64,000 nt of DNA from Congeria kusceri (lineage: Eukaryota > Mollusca > Bivalvia > Myida > Dreissenidae). The notes beneath the pieces were generated by a model. It was not told where the DNA came from. It did not search any database and saw nothing but the letters and a program-made list of their open reading frames with translations. The stretch covers positions 5,867,001-5,931,000 of the forward strand of contig CM051030.1 in assembly GCA_027627225.1 (NCBI GenBank), given 5' to 3'. Of this stretch, positions 31,201 through 42,421 are shown piece after piece (the first letter of the stretch is position 1; every line of letters begins with the position of its first letter). The translations under genes and the position numbers were made by a program.

Positions 31201-33653
31201 GCAGAGGTAAATCAACATTTGCAGCTAAGTTAGTACTCGACTGGTGCAATGGATGCTCATCATCTCCACACTTGTCTGATGATTCAGCAGTATTTGATGA
31301 TGTGGAAACCCTGCATGAATATCCATTCCTGTTTCACATCACTTTGAGAGAGTCTAGACATCAGAGAGATGTATCGCAAATGGTTAAAACCCAGATCATT
31401 GACATGATTTATACCGAAGACGAACGTGAGGAAGCATATAAGCTTTTCGAACAAATTAGGAAAAATGAAATATGTTTTTTGATTGAAGATGGTCTAGACG
31501 AGTGGGCTGATCCCAGTGATAAACTGGTTCAGCCTTTATTGGCAGGCTTTCTCAAGGAATATACTGTTTTGATTACAACGCGACCATGGAAACTGACTGA
31601 CGAACGTATTAAAAATTCACATATCACCAGTCTGCTAGAACTGGAAGGAGTTAACGACAGCGGATTGTTTTCTGAAAGGATAATCAGTTGCATCATTAGT
31701 CAAAACAATTTGGCTGTTAAGATCAGGGAATTTAAAAGGTTTGTAGACACACATTATCTTCAACAACTGTTACCATCACCAATGTTGAACACTCTGATTG
31801 TCTGTACGTGGGTACAAGGGATATTCCGACGTTCGACAGGCTTATCATTGTGTGAATTGTACAGTACGCTGTTGGAGGGTCTCTACAAAAAGGCGAACGA
31901 TGAGATTGGTTATTTTAACCGTTCTTATGAGTCTCCAGTTTCCTGCTTTGAGGAGACAGAATATCTGCAACCAAATATCCACCATATCGCTGTTCTGGCG
32001 AAAACAGCATTTCATCTGCTGTTCTCTCGGAACAGAGAAACATCTTTAGTTTTTAACGATAAAGATCTATCAAACTACATGTCTAAAGAAGAAAAAGAGT
32101 TTGCCCTCACAGCAGGAATTTTCACTCAAAGAAAATGTAACTTTCGCAGGTCTTGGTCCTTTATTCATAAAAGCCTACAGGAATATTTAGCTGCTTTTCA
32201 TATCGCTACTACAGTAAATGTAATTGATGGTGAAATATCCGTGAACCTGGGTCACAGAACCTCTGATATACTCGAAATATCTCAGATGTTCATATTTCTA
32301 TGTGGGCTAAATATCTCGGCAGCCAACATGTTATCTAGTGTAATTGATAGACACTTTGAAAGTGTTTTCGTAAGAGAATTACAGGAAATGGTTATTTCCG
32401 GTATTATGGAGGCTCAAGCAAATAAGCAGACCGACATACATCTGAAACTCAGTGGCCTTTGTTTAGGCGACGGTATATTAAACAGTGACGCTTTGCAATG
32501 TATCTGGAAAGACAACAATTTAAACATGCGTTATTTGTCAGTACAAACAATGAGGGCTTTAACAGTATATACAAAAGACGCTTCTACCAATGTAAACAAT
32601 GACGATCACCTTACACGAGACCTACACAGAAGGCGGTTGACGTCCGCACACATTACTGAAGTCAAGAGTTTAACAATTGTAGATGAGCGTAAGATGTTGG
32701 ATTTGTCATTGTGTCACTCTCTCGAAAGAATGTCTCTTAGCGGCAAAGCAATAATCCTATTACCAAATGCACTCCGCGGCATTAATAAACTAAAAGAGCT
32801 TGAATTATTTTGTAAATGTGAAGGATTGGACTTGTCATCGTGTCGTAGTCTAACATCACTAAAAATACACACTCAAGTGACATTGTTGCCAAATGCACTT
32901 CGTGAGCTTAGAGAGCTAAACTATCTCAGAATTATTGGCTATTGTAACGGATTGGATTTGTCATCATGTCACAATCTAGAGAGCGTGGAGATCGAAGGGA
33001 AAGTTACATTGTTGCCAAATACATTTCGAGAGCTCAAAGAGCTTAAAGATCTCATATTTCGGGGCGGTTATGACGGATTGGATCTGTCATCGTGTCACAG
33101 TCTAGAACGTGTAGATATCTGTGGCCAAGGGTCATTGTTGTCAGATGCACTTCGTGGGCTTGTTAGGCTTGCACACCTAAAATTACTTTGCGAATGTGAC
33201 GGATTGGATTTGACATCGTGTCACAGTCTAGAATATGTGGATATCAGTGGACAAGTGACATTGCTGCCAGGTGCAATCTGTGCGCTAGATAAACTGACAA
33301 TTCTAAAATTAAATTGCGATTGTGACCAGTTGGATTTGTCGCCGTGTCGAAATCTCACAAGCGTAGAAATCGAGGGGCAAGTGACATTGGTATCAAATGC
33401 ATTTTGGAATTTTAAAAAACTGGAAGAGCTAAAATTACATTGTAAATGCGATGGATTAGATTTATCGGGATGCCATAGTCTAGAAAAATTGTCAATTTGT
33501 TGGTCAGTTACTTTGATGCCAAATACATTCCGTGGTGTAAACAGACTTGCACGACTGACTTGTTTTGGTAAATATGACAAGCAACTCATGGATATAGAAA
33601 AGTCAATTCCACTAGTCAAGATTGAGAAGAAAGGTATTTTTATAATACCATAA
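28230..33653 (+). CDS. HEPN-NACHT-LRR NLR-like receptor, copy A (one in-frame TGA)
   Basis: Exons 28230-28791 (ATG 28264), 29025-29183, 29839-30709 and 30964-33653 join in phases 0, 0 and 1 to about 1,415 codons. Domains in order are DZIP3-like HEPN (residues 1-229), Lys/Glu-rich coiled coil (230-519), NACHT NTPase (about 560-900) and leucine-rich repeats (about 1,095-1,400). The Walker A motif is GEPGRGKST; the Walker B region is ICFLIEDGLDEW. Such intracellular receptors are expanded in bivalves and are thought to sense infection or stress and oligomerise through NACHT; the ligand here is unknown. The third exon has TGA at 30040-30042 in the only frame that otherwise links the domains. The locus is therefore a recent pseudogene, a polymorphic null or a sequence error, or it makes a truncated HEPN-coil protein. 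The frame continues beyond its TAA into a long repeat ORF. Confidence 0.8.
28264..28791 (+). CDS. NLR copy A exon: DZIP3-like HEPN, N-terminal part
   Basis: The start is ACAATGG, a good context with A at -3 and G at +4. The 176 codons contain the family hallmarks WFKACIALNITKEGLTNFVD, a cysteine-rich loop (CGNC, C-x6-C, CNVH), SWRNTKAESWANDHWQIAKC and DFNGVISVMLN. It ends ACAAAG|GTACTA in phase 0. The cysteine and histidine cluster may bind metal, but that is inference. Confidence 0.85.
29025..29183 (+). CDS. NLR copy A exon: DZIP3-like HEPN, C-terminal part
   Basis: Acceptor CGTTACATTTTCAG, donor GGAT|GTATGT, 159 nt, phase 0. It reads ARQIGREVRHTSSC, then VTDADLQNYFQTL and DPTCLAMDPLAMTAC, matching the helical end of the DZIP3-type HEPN domain. 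The RxxxH pattern in GREVRHTSS is near, but not identical to, the RNase motif RxxxxH of other HEPN proteins, so nuclease activity should not be assumed. Confidence 0.85.
29212..29300. repeat. TTTG and ATTC simple repeats in an NLR intron
   Basis: A TTTG run passes into ATTC/ATTT tetranucleotides. Intronic and without known function. Confidence 0.85.
29776..29825. repeat. AAT/ATT self-complementary microsatellite
   Basis: A run of AAT followed directly by a run of ATT forms a long AT-only inverted repeat just before the coiled-coil exon acceptor. Confidence 0.9.
29839..30709 (+). CDS. NLR copy A exon: Lys/Glu-rich coiled coil, interrupted by TGA
   Basis: Acceptor TCATTTTTTAG, donor CACG|GTATGT (phase 1). 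After LNERLSISDVELSCLLKDAQ the sequence becomes highly charged, with repeats of the form GKKTQEGxxKIxxxTxEGLEKI at a spacing of about 22 residues, predicted as long amphipathic helices. TGA at 30040-30042 is the only stop in 290 codons. Copy B has a sense codon (CTA) at the aligned place, which argues for a nonsense change in copy A. A downstream Met at 30202 could restart translation. Confidence 0.7.
30964..33653 (+). CDS. NLR copy A exon: NACHT and leucine-rich repeats
   Basis: Acceptor ATATCTGTTTCAG, phase 1, 2,690 nt to TAA at 33651. The N-part is a linker (FIRRMKGLYNETFS) and NACHT domain: HIFLQGEPGRGKSTFAAKL, LVLDWC, ICFLIEDGLDEWADPSDK, LITTRPWKLTDERI, and a winged-helix region with SFIHKSLQEYLAAFHIA. 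From about 32,690 there are eight regular leucine-rich units of 42-43 residues, each of the form GLDLSSCHSLExVxIxGQVT followed by LLPNALRxLxxLxxLxL and C-x-C-D. No frameshift or stop in 896 codons, so this part looks under constraint or only recently released from it. Confidence 0.85.
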
Positions 33654-36600
33654 TCCCTAAAACATATTTCATTTGAATCTGTCTTGTGTTCTTCATACTG
33701 GTTACGCTGCCTGTTGAACACTCTGCTGACATTCGATCATCATGTAAAATGTGAACTTGGAGATTGCGGCATAAGAGTGAGTGACCGCCCGGGTTATCCA
33801 GATATAAGATGGAGCGAACAGATTACCAACAGCTTCTCAGGCAAGGGCGTATCGATTGCAGTAGAACTAGGATGGTCCAGATTAATTACTGTAGATGACC
33901 TGCCGGTTTATCCAAATACAGCAACGAATAAAGAGACCACTAACAGCGGTTCCAGCAATATGATATCTGTTTCAGCAGAACTAGGAATGTCAAAAGTAAT
34001 TACTATAGATGACTGTTCGGGTTATCCAGATGTAACAACGAGTCAACAAACAGCCAACAACTGTTCCTGCAAAGAGCTTTCGATTTCAGCAGAGCTAGGA
34101 AGGTCAAGATTGATTTCTATAGACGACTTGTCGTTATATCGAGATAGAACAATGAGTAAACAGACCACTAACAGCGATTCCGGCAAGGATCTGTCGATTT
34201 CATCAGAACTAGGAATCTCAAAATCAATCACTACAGATGACTGTCATGGTAATCCAGATATTACAACTTGTGAACAGGCTACTAAAAGTGATTCTAGCAA
34301 GGAGATACCGATGTTAACAAAAGAACGAATGTCAAAATTGATCACTAAAGACTACTGTCTGGGTTATCCAGATATAACAACGAGTGTAGAGACCATTAAA
34401 AGCGATCCCGGCAAGGAACCATCGATTTCAGCAGAACTAGGAATGCCAAAATTAATTAATATAGATGACTGTAAGGGTTATCCAGATATTACAACGAGTA
34501 AACAGATCACTAACAGTGGTTCCGACAAGACGGTGCCGATTTCAGAAAAACAAGGAATGTCAAAATTGGTTACTATCGATAACTGTCAGAGTAATTCAGA
34601 TATAACAACTAGTGAAAAGACCACCAAAAGCGAATTGGGATATGGCGTATCGATTTCAGCAGTACTTGAAATGTCAAAATTGATAGCTATAGATTGTCCG
34701 AGGTATTCAGATATATCAACAATCGAACAGACCTTTAACAAAGGTTCCGGCAATGAGCTAACGATTTCTGCAGAACAAGGAATGTCCACATTGATTACAT
34801 TATATGACTGTCCGGGTTATCCAGATATAATAACGAGCGAACAGATCACCCATAGAGGTTCCAGTAAGGAGGTATCGGTTTCATCAGAACTAGGAATGTC
34901 AAACTTGGTTACTATAGATGACTGTCAGAGTTATCCAGATACAACAACGGGTGAAGAGAACATCAACGGGACATCCGGCAAGGAGCTAACGACTTCAACA
35001 GAGCTACGAATGTCCAAATTGATTACTATAGATGACTGTGCGGGTAATGCAGATATAACAACGCATGAAGATAACACTAACAACTGTTCTGGCAAGGAGG
35101 TACCGAATTTAGCAGAAGAAGGAATGTCAAAACTTATTACTATAGATAACTGTCCGGGTTGTCCAGATAAAACAACGAGTGAGACCACTTACAGCGGTTC
35201 CGGGAAGGATCTATCTATTTCAGCAGAACTAGGAATAGCAAAACTGATTACTATAGATGACTGTCCGGGTAATTCAGATATAACAACGGGTGAACATACC
35301 ACTAACAGCGGTTCCGGCAAAGAGCCATCGATTTCCACAGAAATAGCAATGTCAAAATTGATTACTATCGATGACTGTCCACATATGGTTACTGGTTATC
35401 CACACATTACAACGAGTGCACAGACCACTAGCAGGGGTTCCGACAAGGAAGTATCGGTTTCAACAAAACTAGGAATGCCAACATTGATCACAATAGATGA
35501 CTGTCAGTGTTATCAAGATATAACAACGAGTGAAGAGACCACCAACGGCGGTTCCGGCAAGGAGCTATCGATTTCAGCAGAACTAGAAATGTCCAAATTG
35601 ATGACTTCAGATGACTGTCTGGATATGGCAGATATAACAACGGATGAAGAGACAACTAACAACGGTTCCGGCAAGGATCTACCAAATTTAGCAGAAGAAG
35701 TAATGTCAAAACTTATTACTATAGATGACTGTCAGGGTTTTCCAGATATAACAACGAGTGAACAGACCACTAACAGCGGTTCCGGCAAGGAGGTATCGAT
35801 TTCAGCAGGAGAAGAAATGTCAAAATTTATGACTATTGATGACTGTCCGGGTAACCCAGATATAACAACGAGTGAAGAGACCAGCAACGGCGGGTGTTCC
35901 GGCAAGGAGGTATCAATTTCAACAGAACTAGAAATGTCAACATTGATTACAATACATGACTGCACGCGTAATTCAGATATAACAACGAGTGAACAGACCA
36001 CCAACCGCGAATTGGGCAGGGGCGTATCAATTTCAGCAGAAGTTGGAAAGTCAAAATGGATCGCTATAAATGACTGTCCGGGTTATTCAGATATATTAAC
36101 GATCGAACAGACCTATAACAAAGGTTGTGACAATGAGCTATCGATTTCTTCAGAACAAGGAATGTCCACATTGATTACTATAGATGACTGCCCGGATTAC
36201 AAAAATATAATACCGAGCGAAGAGACCACCTATAGCGGTACCGTTAAGGAGGTATCGATTTCAGCAGAAATAGAAAAGTCCAAATTGATTACTAAAGATG
36301 ACTGTCTGGGTTATCCAGATAAAACAGCAAGTGAAGAGTCCACCTATAGCGGTTCCGGCAAGGATCTATCGATTTCGGAAAAATTAGAAAAGACACAAGT
36401 TGTTAATACTGATGACTATCCGGGATATCCAAATATAATAAAGAGTGACCAGACCACGTATAGCGGTTCCGGCAAGACGGTATCTATTTTAATAGAACTA
36501 GGAATTTCTAAATTGACGACTAAAGATGAATGTCTGGGTTATCCAGATATAATAACGAGCGAACAGACAAATAACTTCGTAATGGGCAAGGAGGTATCGA

Positions 36601-37820
36601 TTTCAGCCGAACAAGGAATTTCCAAATTGATGACTATGTATGACTTCCCGGGTTATGCAGATACAAGAACAAGTAAACAGACCATCAACATCGGTTCCGA
36701 CAAGGAGGTGCCGATTTCAGCTGAACTAGGAATGCCAAAATTTATTGCTGTAGATGAATGTTCTGGTTATCCAGATCTAACAACGGGTGAAGAGTCCTCC
36801 TGCAGTTCCGGCAAGGAGATATCGACTAAAGCAACGAGTGAACAAGTCATCTATATCCGTAACAGCAGGGATGTATCGGTCTCAAAAGAACTAGGAATGT
36901 CAAGATCCTTTGATGAGGATGACTTTCCGGATTATCCAGATTTAACAACGAGTGAACAGAATTACCTCAGCGACGTTTACGACATAGTAGAGATAAAAGG
37001 TGCACAAGGACGTTTTGAAATGAATGATGATTACCTTTCAGGTTTTTCTGAAATAAATCTTTGTGAACCGAAAGGCTACTGCGGTCCTTACCTGATAGCG
37101 AGATTGACAGCAGGACTAGGAATGATAGAAATGGATGACGAGGATTATCCTTCAGGCTGTCCAGGTATATGGGTCGCATTACGCGATACGAACACGAAGT
37201 ATCTGAAACTGCGTCTGCGTCAGCCTGGAAAGAACGATTATAATGTAGTACTATCCGAGGCAATATCCACGCTTACCAGGCTGGAAACATTAGAAATATG
37301 TCGTTACTATGACTGCCCTAATGTGTGGGCAGCGTTATGTAATATAAATATACAGAATCTGAGCATCGACCTTAGACATCTTGACAAAGATGTATGTACA
37401 AATCTTGAAATACAAACGCTTACTAGGGTGAAAACATTAAGACTATTGTTTCCTGAATACACAGACATTCAGTTACCACACTCAGTGAAAACTTTGTTTC
37501 TCGTGTATACGTCATTGTCAACATCCTCCCTACGCGTTCTGTTAACCAAGCTACTCACACTTGAGCATCCTGTGAAGTGCGTGTTGGTGTTCTGTTATAA
37601 CGAGCCATGGGATAATTATAATAGTATCAAACAAGAAGTGGCAACATCAACAAATGCGCATGAATATTCATTTGTGCACTATAGCGCTAGGTGCAAGAAA
37701 TTAGTGCCGGATTTTCAAGAAGAAAAATCATGTTTCTTTGGACCGTTATGTTTTTTCGAGAGGCAACATGTACATATGACTCTTCATACTGTGGGCCGAC
37801 AAACCGTAAAATCATCTTAA
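33654..37820 (+). CDS. Long repeat ORF continuing the NLR frame (27 x 38-residue repeat)
   Basis: After the TAA at 33651 the same frame stays open for about 1,388 codons to TAA at 37818. There is no early ATG (the first sense stretch uses TTG at 33684). Residues about 35-1,090 are 27 copies of a 38-residue unit, typically GYPDITTSEQTTNSGSGKEV then SISAELGMSKLITIDDC, rich in Ser, Thr and Asp. The C-terminal 280 residues look like degenerate LRRs (STLTRLETLEICRYYDCPNV, NIQNLSIDLRHL). They end with a module (LRVLLTKLLTLEHPVKC) also found just before the array (LRCLLNTLLTFDHHVKC). So the array sits inside an LRR module of the same protein. It is either a C-terminal extension cut off by one stop, an alternatively spliced exon, or a separate degenerate gene. 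Repeat function unknown. Confidence 0.55.
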   Translation, partial: SLKHISFESVLCSSYWLRCLLNTLLTFDHHVKCELGDCGIRVSDRPGYPDIRWSEQITNSFSGKGVSIAVELGWSRLITVDDLPVYPNTATNKETTNSGSSNMISVSAELGMSKVITIDDCSGYPDVTTSQQTANNCSCKELSISAELGRSRLISIDDLSLYRDRTMSKQTTNSDSGKDLSISSELGISKSITTDDCHGNPDITTCEQATKSDSSKEIPMLTKERMSKLITKDYCLGYPDITTSVETIKSDPGKEPSISAELGMPKLINIDDCKGYPDITTSKQITNSGSDKTVPISEKQGMSKLVTIDNCQSNSDITTSEKTTKSELGYGVSISAVLEMSKLIAIDCPRYSDISTIEQTFNKGSGNELTISAEQGMSTLITLYDCPGYPDIITSEQITHRGSSKEVSVSSELGMSNLVTIDDCQSYPDTTTGEENINGTSGKELTTSTELRMSKLITIDDCAGNADITTHEDNTNNCSGKEVPNLAEEGMSKLITIDNCPGCPDKTTSETTYSGSGKDLSISAELGIAKLITIDDCPGNSDITTGEHTTNSGSGKEPSISTEIAMSKLITIDDCPHMVTGYPHITTSAQTTSRGSDKEVSVSTKLGMPTLITIDDCQCYQDITTSEETTNGGSGKELSISAELEMSKLMTSDDCLDMADITTDEETTNNGSGKDLPNLAEEVMSKLITIDDCQGFPDITTSEQTTNSGSGKEVSISAGEEMSKFMTIDDCPGNPDITTSEETSNGGCSGKEVSISTELEMSTLITIHDCTRNSDITTSEQTTNRELGRGVSISAEVGKSKWIAINDCPGYSDILTIEQTYNKGCDNELSISSEQGMSTLITIDDCPDYKNIIPSEETTYSGTVKEVSISAEIEKSKLITKDDCLGYPDKTASEESTYSGSGKDLSISEKLEKTQVVNTDDYPGYPNIIKSDQTTYSGSGKTVSILIELGISKLTTKDECLGYPDIITSEQTNNFVMGKEVSISAEQGISKLMTMYDFPGYADTRTSKQTINIGSDKEVPISAELGMPKFIAVDECSGYPDLTTGEESSCSSGKEISTKATSEQVIYIRNSRDVSVSKELGMSRSFDEDDFPDYPDLTTSEQNYLSDVYDIVEIKGAQGRFEMNDDYLSGFSEINLCEPKGYCGPYLIARLTAGLGMIEMDDEDYPSGCPGIWVALRDTNTKYLKLRLRQPGKNDYNVVLSEAISTLTRLETLEICRYYDCPNVWAALCNINIQNLSIDLRHLDKDVCTNLEIQTLTRVKTLRLLFPEYTDIQLPHSVKTLFLVYTSLSTSSLRVLLTKLLTLEHPVKCVLVFCYNEPWDNYNSIKQEVATSTNAHEYSFVHYSARCKKLVPDFQEEKSCFFGPLCFFERQHVHMTLHTVGRQTVKSS

Positions 37821-40800
37821 GACTGTAATTTGTATAAGCTGAAAGTAATGACACAAGCAGATCGATAGTATTTGCAAATTAAGTGGACACCAACTACGCA
37901 CATGAATTAAACAATTAGCCTTTTCAGAATTTACCCCATTTAGCCGATGAAGATATCAGACTCATTCACATAATATTTAAATTGTCAACATTGATTACTA
38001 TAACGTTTTTCGTTTACTAAAAATTATTACTGAATAATTAATAATTCGGGAAAATTCAATTTGATAGTTCGTAGCAATTTTGCAGTAATTATTGTTTAGA
38101 AAAACGAAATTTTGGAAATATCGACAACAAAGTTGATATCACTTTTGAACAATGTGCCATTTTACTGTTAATTTTTTCAAACAACATTATTGTTGACTTG
38201 TATTGGCTGTTACATCTAGGTATCATCTAGTAGTTTGCAGTATTCAGCATGTTGAACAATGTGCCATTTTACTGTTAATTTTGTCAAACAGCATTATTGT
38301 TAACTTGTATTGGCTGTTACATCTAGGTATCATTTAGTAGTTTGCAGTATTCAGTATGTTTCAATGCGGTGCCCTAAACTTAAATCTTGTAAGTTACATG
38401 TAATGTTGTTTGTTTGTTTGTTTAGACGGTACCCCATTTCTCTTAAATAATATCACGATTTGTTTCTGTAATGTGGACACGGGTACAATTTCACATGTCT
38501 TATACTAAGTGACCTCCAATTTCCAGGTTGATGATTTTAATGTTAAGAAATAGATCAATATCTTATTAAATTGATATGCATTATTGTCTGTAAATGCTAT
38601 ACATCGATAATTCGTGGTAATTTAATTGAACTATATATTATTTTGTATTACTATTTATTTGCAATGTCAATTGTATGATGTTATTTTTTTACATTTAAGT
38701 GAAGTGTGATAAATTCCGGGGTTAGTGTGAGGGTCGGCGTACTTTTAAACCGGTTTAAACCCCCAAATGCTTTGCACTGAGCGCTCTAAGGCGATGACCC
38801 CAGATTTTATCATTTTTGTAATGTTTTGTGTTAGTTTTGTGTTGTGCGTGTACTTTTGCGTTTTGGCTATTTTCCAATGTTGCTTGCATTCCTTTAAACC
38901 GGGTTAAACTCACAATGCTTTGCATTGACCGTTCCAAGGCGGTGGCCCCAGTTGTAATCCTTTTTATGTTTTGTGTTGTGTTGTGCGTATTGTCTGTATT
39001 GTATAGGCAGTTGGTCACTTGCCTTCAATATACGACCTGCGGATGGAGTTTCATTATTCTTATATTCCATCAAGGACCATAGTAAGTTGATACGGGTTTT
39101 TCTTCTGTTGATTTGTCAGCAGTTTCATATAATACTTATTTCTGTAGCCTAACAAGCGTACAAGCACTGTTACCTACAGGCTTTACGTTCTTCTATTGTA
39201 CCGAACATAATTGGCATTTGTATTTAGATATATTATTAAGTAATTTACGTGAAGTACTATAATTTGTGTTGTGTAATGTCCGATATGACTTGTACTGATT
39301 GTATAGTACAAAGTGATGTAGTGTTGTTATTACCTAAGGGTTGTCTACACGAATATTATGCTATATTAATTTCAATGGCGAGTATCGCAATTAATAAAAT
39401 TTAATTAATCAATATGATTTTCCGAGACTAAAATATGTGTCAACGATCTGACATTATACATAGTGACGATATAACGAAATAATTTTATTACCATATGTTT
39501 CGAGTTTAAATAGGAGTTGTTCAAAGTTAAGCAACACTAAAACATGATGCAATAGCCGACAAACGTATTTGCTTATTCATTTGCTATGTTAATGCTTATG
39601 TAGTCGTTTTTTATGTTTCTTTTTTTATCCTGATTACACTTTATTTGGTTATTTAATAACTGCTTGATTAAAAAAATGTTATGAAAAATGGTAATAATAC
39701 ACCTCAATATCGACATTATGTCTTTCTTGTTTATGCATAGGTATAAACATTTACACTTACTTGAGCCTAGGAGCATAAGTTTGACATTACGAATGTGAGT
39801 TATCACGCAATGCAATATTTTGAAGCATTAGCATTATGCAATGATAATATTTAGACCTAGTTTAGTTAAGTAGAACATCTGAACGCATCATTTCATTTTA
39901 TTTCACTTTCTCTCGGCTGTTCATGATCTCGTGTGGCCTAATTGCTTAAATACGAGCAATCGTTCAGAATGCAATCTATAAGTATTATTTCATTTCATTT
40001 TACTTAAAAGACTGTTCGTGTGAATGTAATAGCTGGCATTGTTTCTTTGCCATACAAGATTAGTTATTTAGCACGTTTGCGGTCAATGACATAGACGTTC
40101 TTGCAACTAACAAATCACATTCTACTGCGAATAGCAATGTTATGTTTATGTTTCCCTAGCAATCGCCAGCCATTTTGCCGTTTAAGTATGTGCTGGTAAG
40201 CACTAGCTGATGTTTGAAAAATCTTTTATACTCGTACACACTTTATTCGGAATGCTTCTGCATGCATTTTTTTCTCGATGTCTATCATATGTCTATCAAC
40301 CAACATATGTACAGCGCGCAACATAGTTATAAGAATTTTGCGAGTGTTGGTTGAGACGGGTAAGAGAAAATCATAGATATGCTTGTTCAAATAACTCAGT
40401 AAAATTGAACTTAGGCAGCAATTTTGATGAAGGTATAAAAGTCAAAATTATACAAAGATGTAATTGAGGTATGATAAAACAAATTGAATGAATATTAATC
40501 TGTAAAATGTCAAACGCCTATTATTCATGTGTTATTTTGATTTGATATTCACAACAATAATATAAACATAAAGTGGAAATGACCAGATTGAATATAGACT
40601 ACCATCGTGAAAATACCGCTTAACAAGCCAAAGTTACGACTAAGAGTAGATAATTGCCTAATAGCAACGAATGAGAAAAAAATCAACTATTGTTTCGTTA
40701 TACTTTCGTAACACTGACATTTATTGTAGATTAATAATGAGATTCATTGTAATTTGACTAACATAGACTGAAATATGATACTTCATTGTTTGTATTTTAA

Positions 40801-41980
40801 ATGCATCAATGGTCGTCTATAGCTATAGTCATCGACATTCATATTTTCTTCTAAGTAATAATTGTTAATTCTATTATACACCATTTGTCCACGAAACTAA
40901 TCAACGAAATATTTTTTTTAATCCATTGGATTATGTGATACAATTGAATGTTTCTTTGGTAAATTATACCATTTCTTGTGGAATGAAATATTAATTTGAG
41001 TTATTTCATGTATTGAGGTGTAGAAAAAAGTTCAAATGAATGAACATTCTTTCGTAATGTAATGTCCTCTATCATTACATGCATATACCGGAATTCTTTT
41101 ATTTGCAAAACCTACACTTGTATATACAGTATTTTCTCTGATTTAATAGATTTAAAAAATCCGACTGTTTACATTTCAAAAATAGTTTATTTACAAATAT
41201 TTGGTAATTTAAAATACTTCGAAACCGAAAGCTTAAAAAAACGTGACGTATTAACTGTTCTAAAAATAGAACATTTGAACTTGACGTGACAAACGCATGA
41301 TTTGGAAATCCAATCACCTTATTGAAATAAACCGAGCAGAGAAGGCGGAAGTGTAACCTCCGTTTCACTTATGTCATCTTATAAAAAATATAGGTTTTAC
41401 AATATGATAAATTATAGTGGTATTGATAGATAGTCGGGATATATGAAAAAACATATGTACAAACAAATCTTAACAAACAGGACATTTAATAAAAGAAAAG
41501 TTGCGATTAGCTCGGTTGGTATAATTAATATTACGCTCGTGCAACACGAAAATGAAATATATACCATTATAGTAGTAGTATATTACCAGCTCTGTCATTA
41601 TAATCAATAAGAGGGCAATCTTATATGAAACATTCAGTTATTACATCTTTCTATTGAAGATGTGGGCTAGGTTCGTCCCGAAAGCAATTTACATAAGTGT
41701 ATATCAGTGTAAGTACAAACCAATGCGTCAACAGTGCAGGTTAAAATCATATTGTGATTTATTAAAAAGATACTTCGCTTTTAGCAAGTTTTAATAATTC
41801 GGTAAAAAATACACGTATTTCTATCGCGTGACAGAATACATTCCACGATCTGTGTTGTCTTTTATTGTTGCCTTGAGGAAGACTGATATTGTAAAACCAA
41901 GCTTCATGTAGGACATTTATACGGCGAATATGGACAATTACCCAGTATATGGAGGTTTCTATTTAATACTCCTTTGCCTA
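37821..41980. other. Gene-poor spacer between NLR copies
   Basis: AT-rich. It contains a tandem duplication of about 105 bp at 38147-38356 (ending GCAGTATTCAGCATGTT) and a pair of related units at 38733-38860 and 38880-39000. Each of that pair has TTTAAACCGG, ATGCTTTGCA, AAGGCG and CCCCAG. From about 41.13 kb the DNA is similar to 27.58 kb onward, marking the left edge of the NLR duplication. No exon supported. Confidence 0.6.
38147..38356. repeat. 105-bp tandem duplication
   Basis: Two copies of TTGAACAATGTGCCATTTTA and the following sequence to TTCAGTATGTT, differing at about five bases, so recent. Confidence 0.9.
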
Positions 41981-41984
41981 ATTA

Positions 41985-42352
41985 ATATATCAACGATAAA
42001 TATATTTCACACACAATATTAGAGTTGCTGGTAATTTTAGTTTTAATATATCAACGATAAATATATTTCACACACAATATTAGCGTTGATGGTAATTTTA
42101 GTTTTAATATATCAACGATAAATATATTTCACACACAATATTAGCTTTGATGGTTATTTTAGTTTTAATATATCAACGATAAATATATTTCACACACAAC
42201 ATTAGCGTTGATGGTAATTTTAGTTTTAATATATCAACGATAAATATATTTCACATACAATATTAGCGTTGATGGTAATTTTAGTTTTAATATATCAACG
42301 ATAAATATATTTCACACACAATATTAGCGTTGATGGTAATTTTAGTTTTGCC
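41985..42352. repeat. 61-bp tandem repeat, six copies
   Basis: Very regular units TATATCAACGATAAATATAT, TTCACACACAATATTAGCG, TTGATGGTAATTTTAGTTTT, located immediately upstream of the decayed HEPN exon of copy B. Confidence 0.95.
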
Positions 42353-42421
42353 GAATGTAAAGTGCATTATTATTATAACACTATTTACAAATGCAATTAT
42401 AATTACTCTGCTTTGTTATAG

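Noticed and set aside
34043..36004. Minus-strand frames opposite the 38-residue repeats
   Set aside because: Mirror frames of a repeat whose plus strand is open for over 1,300 codons and lies in frame with the NLR.
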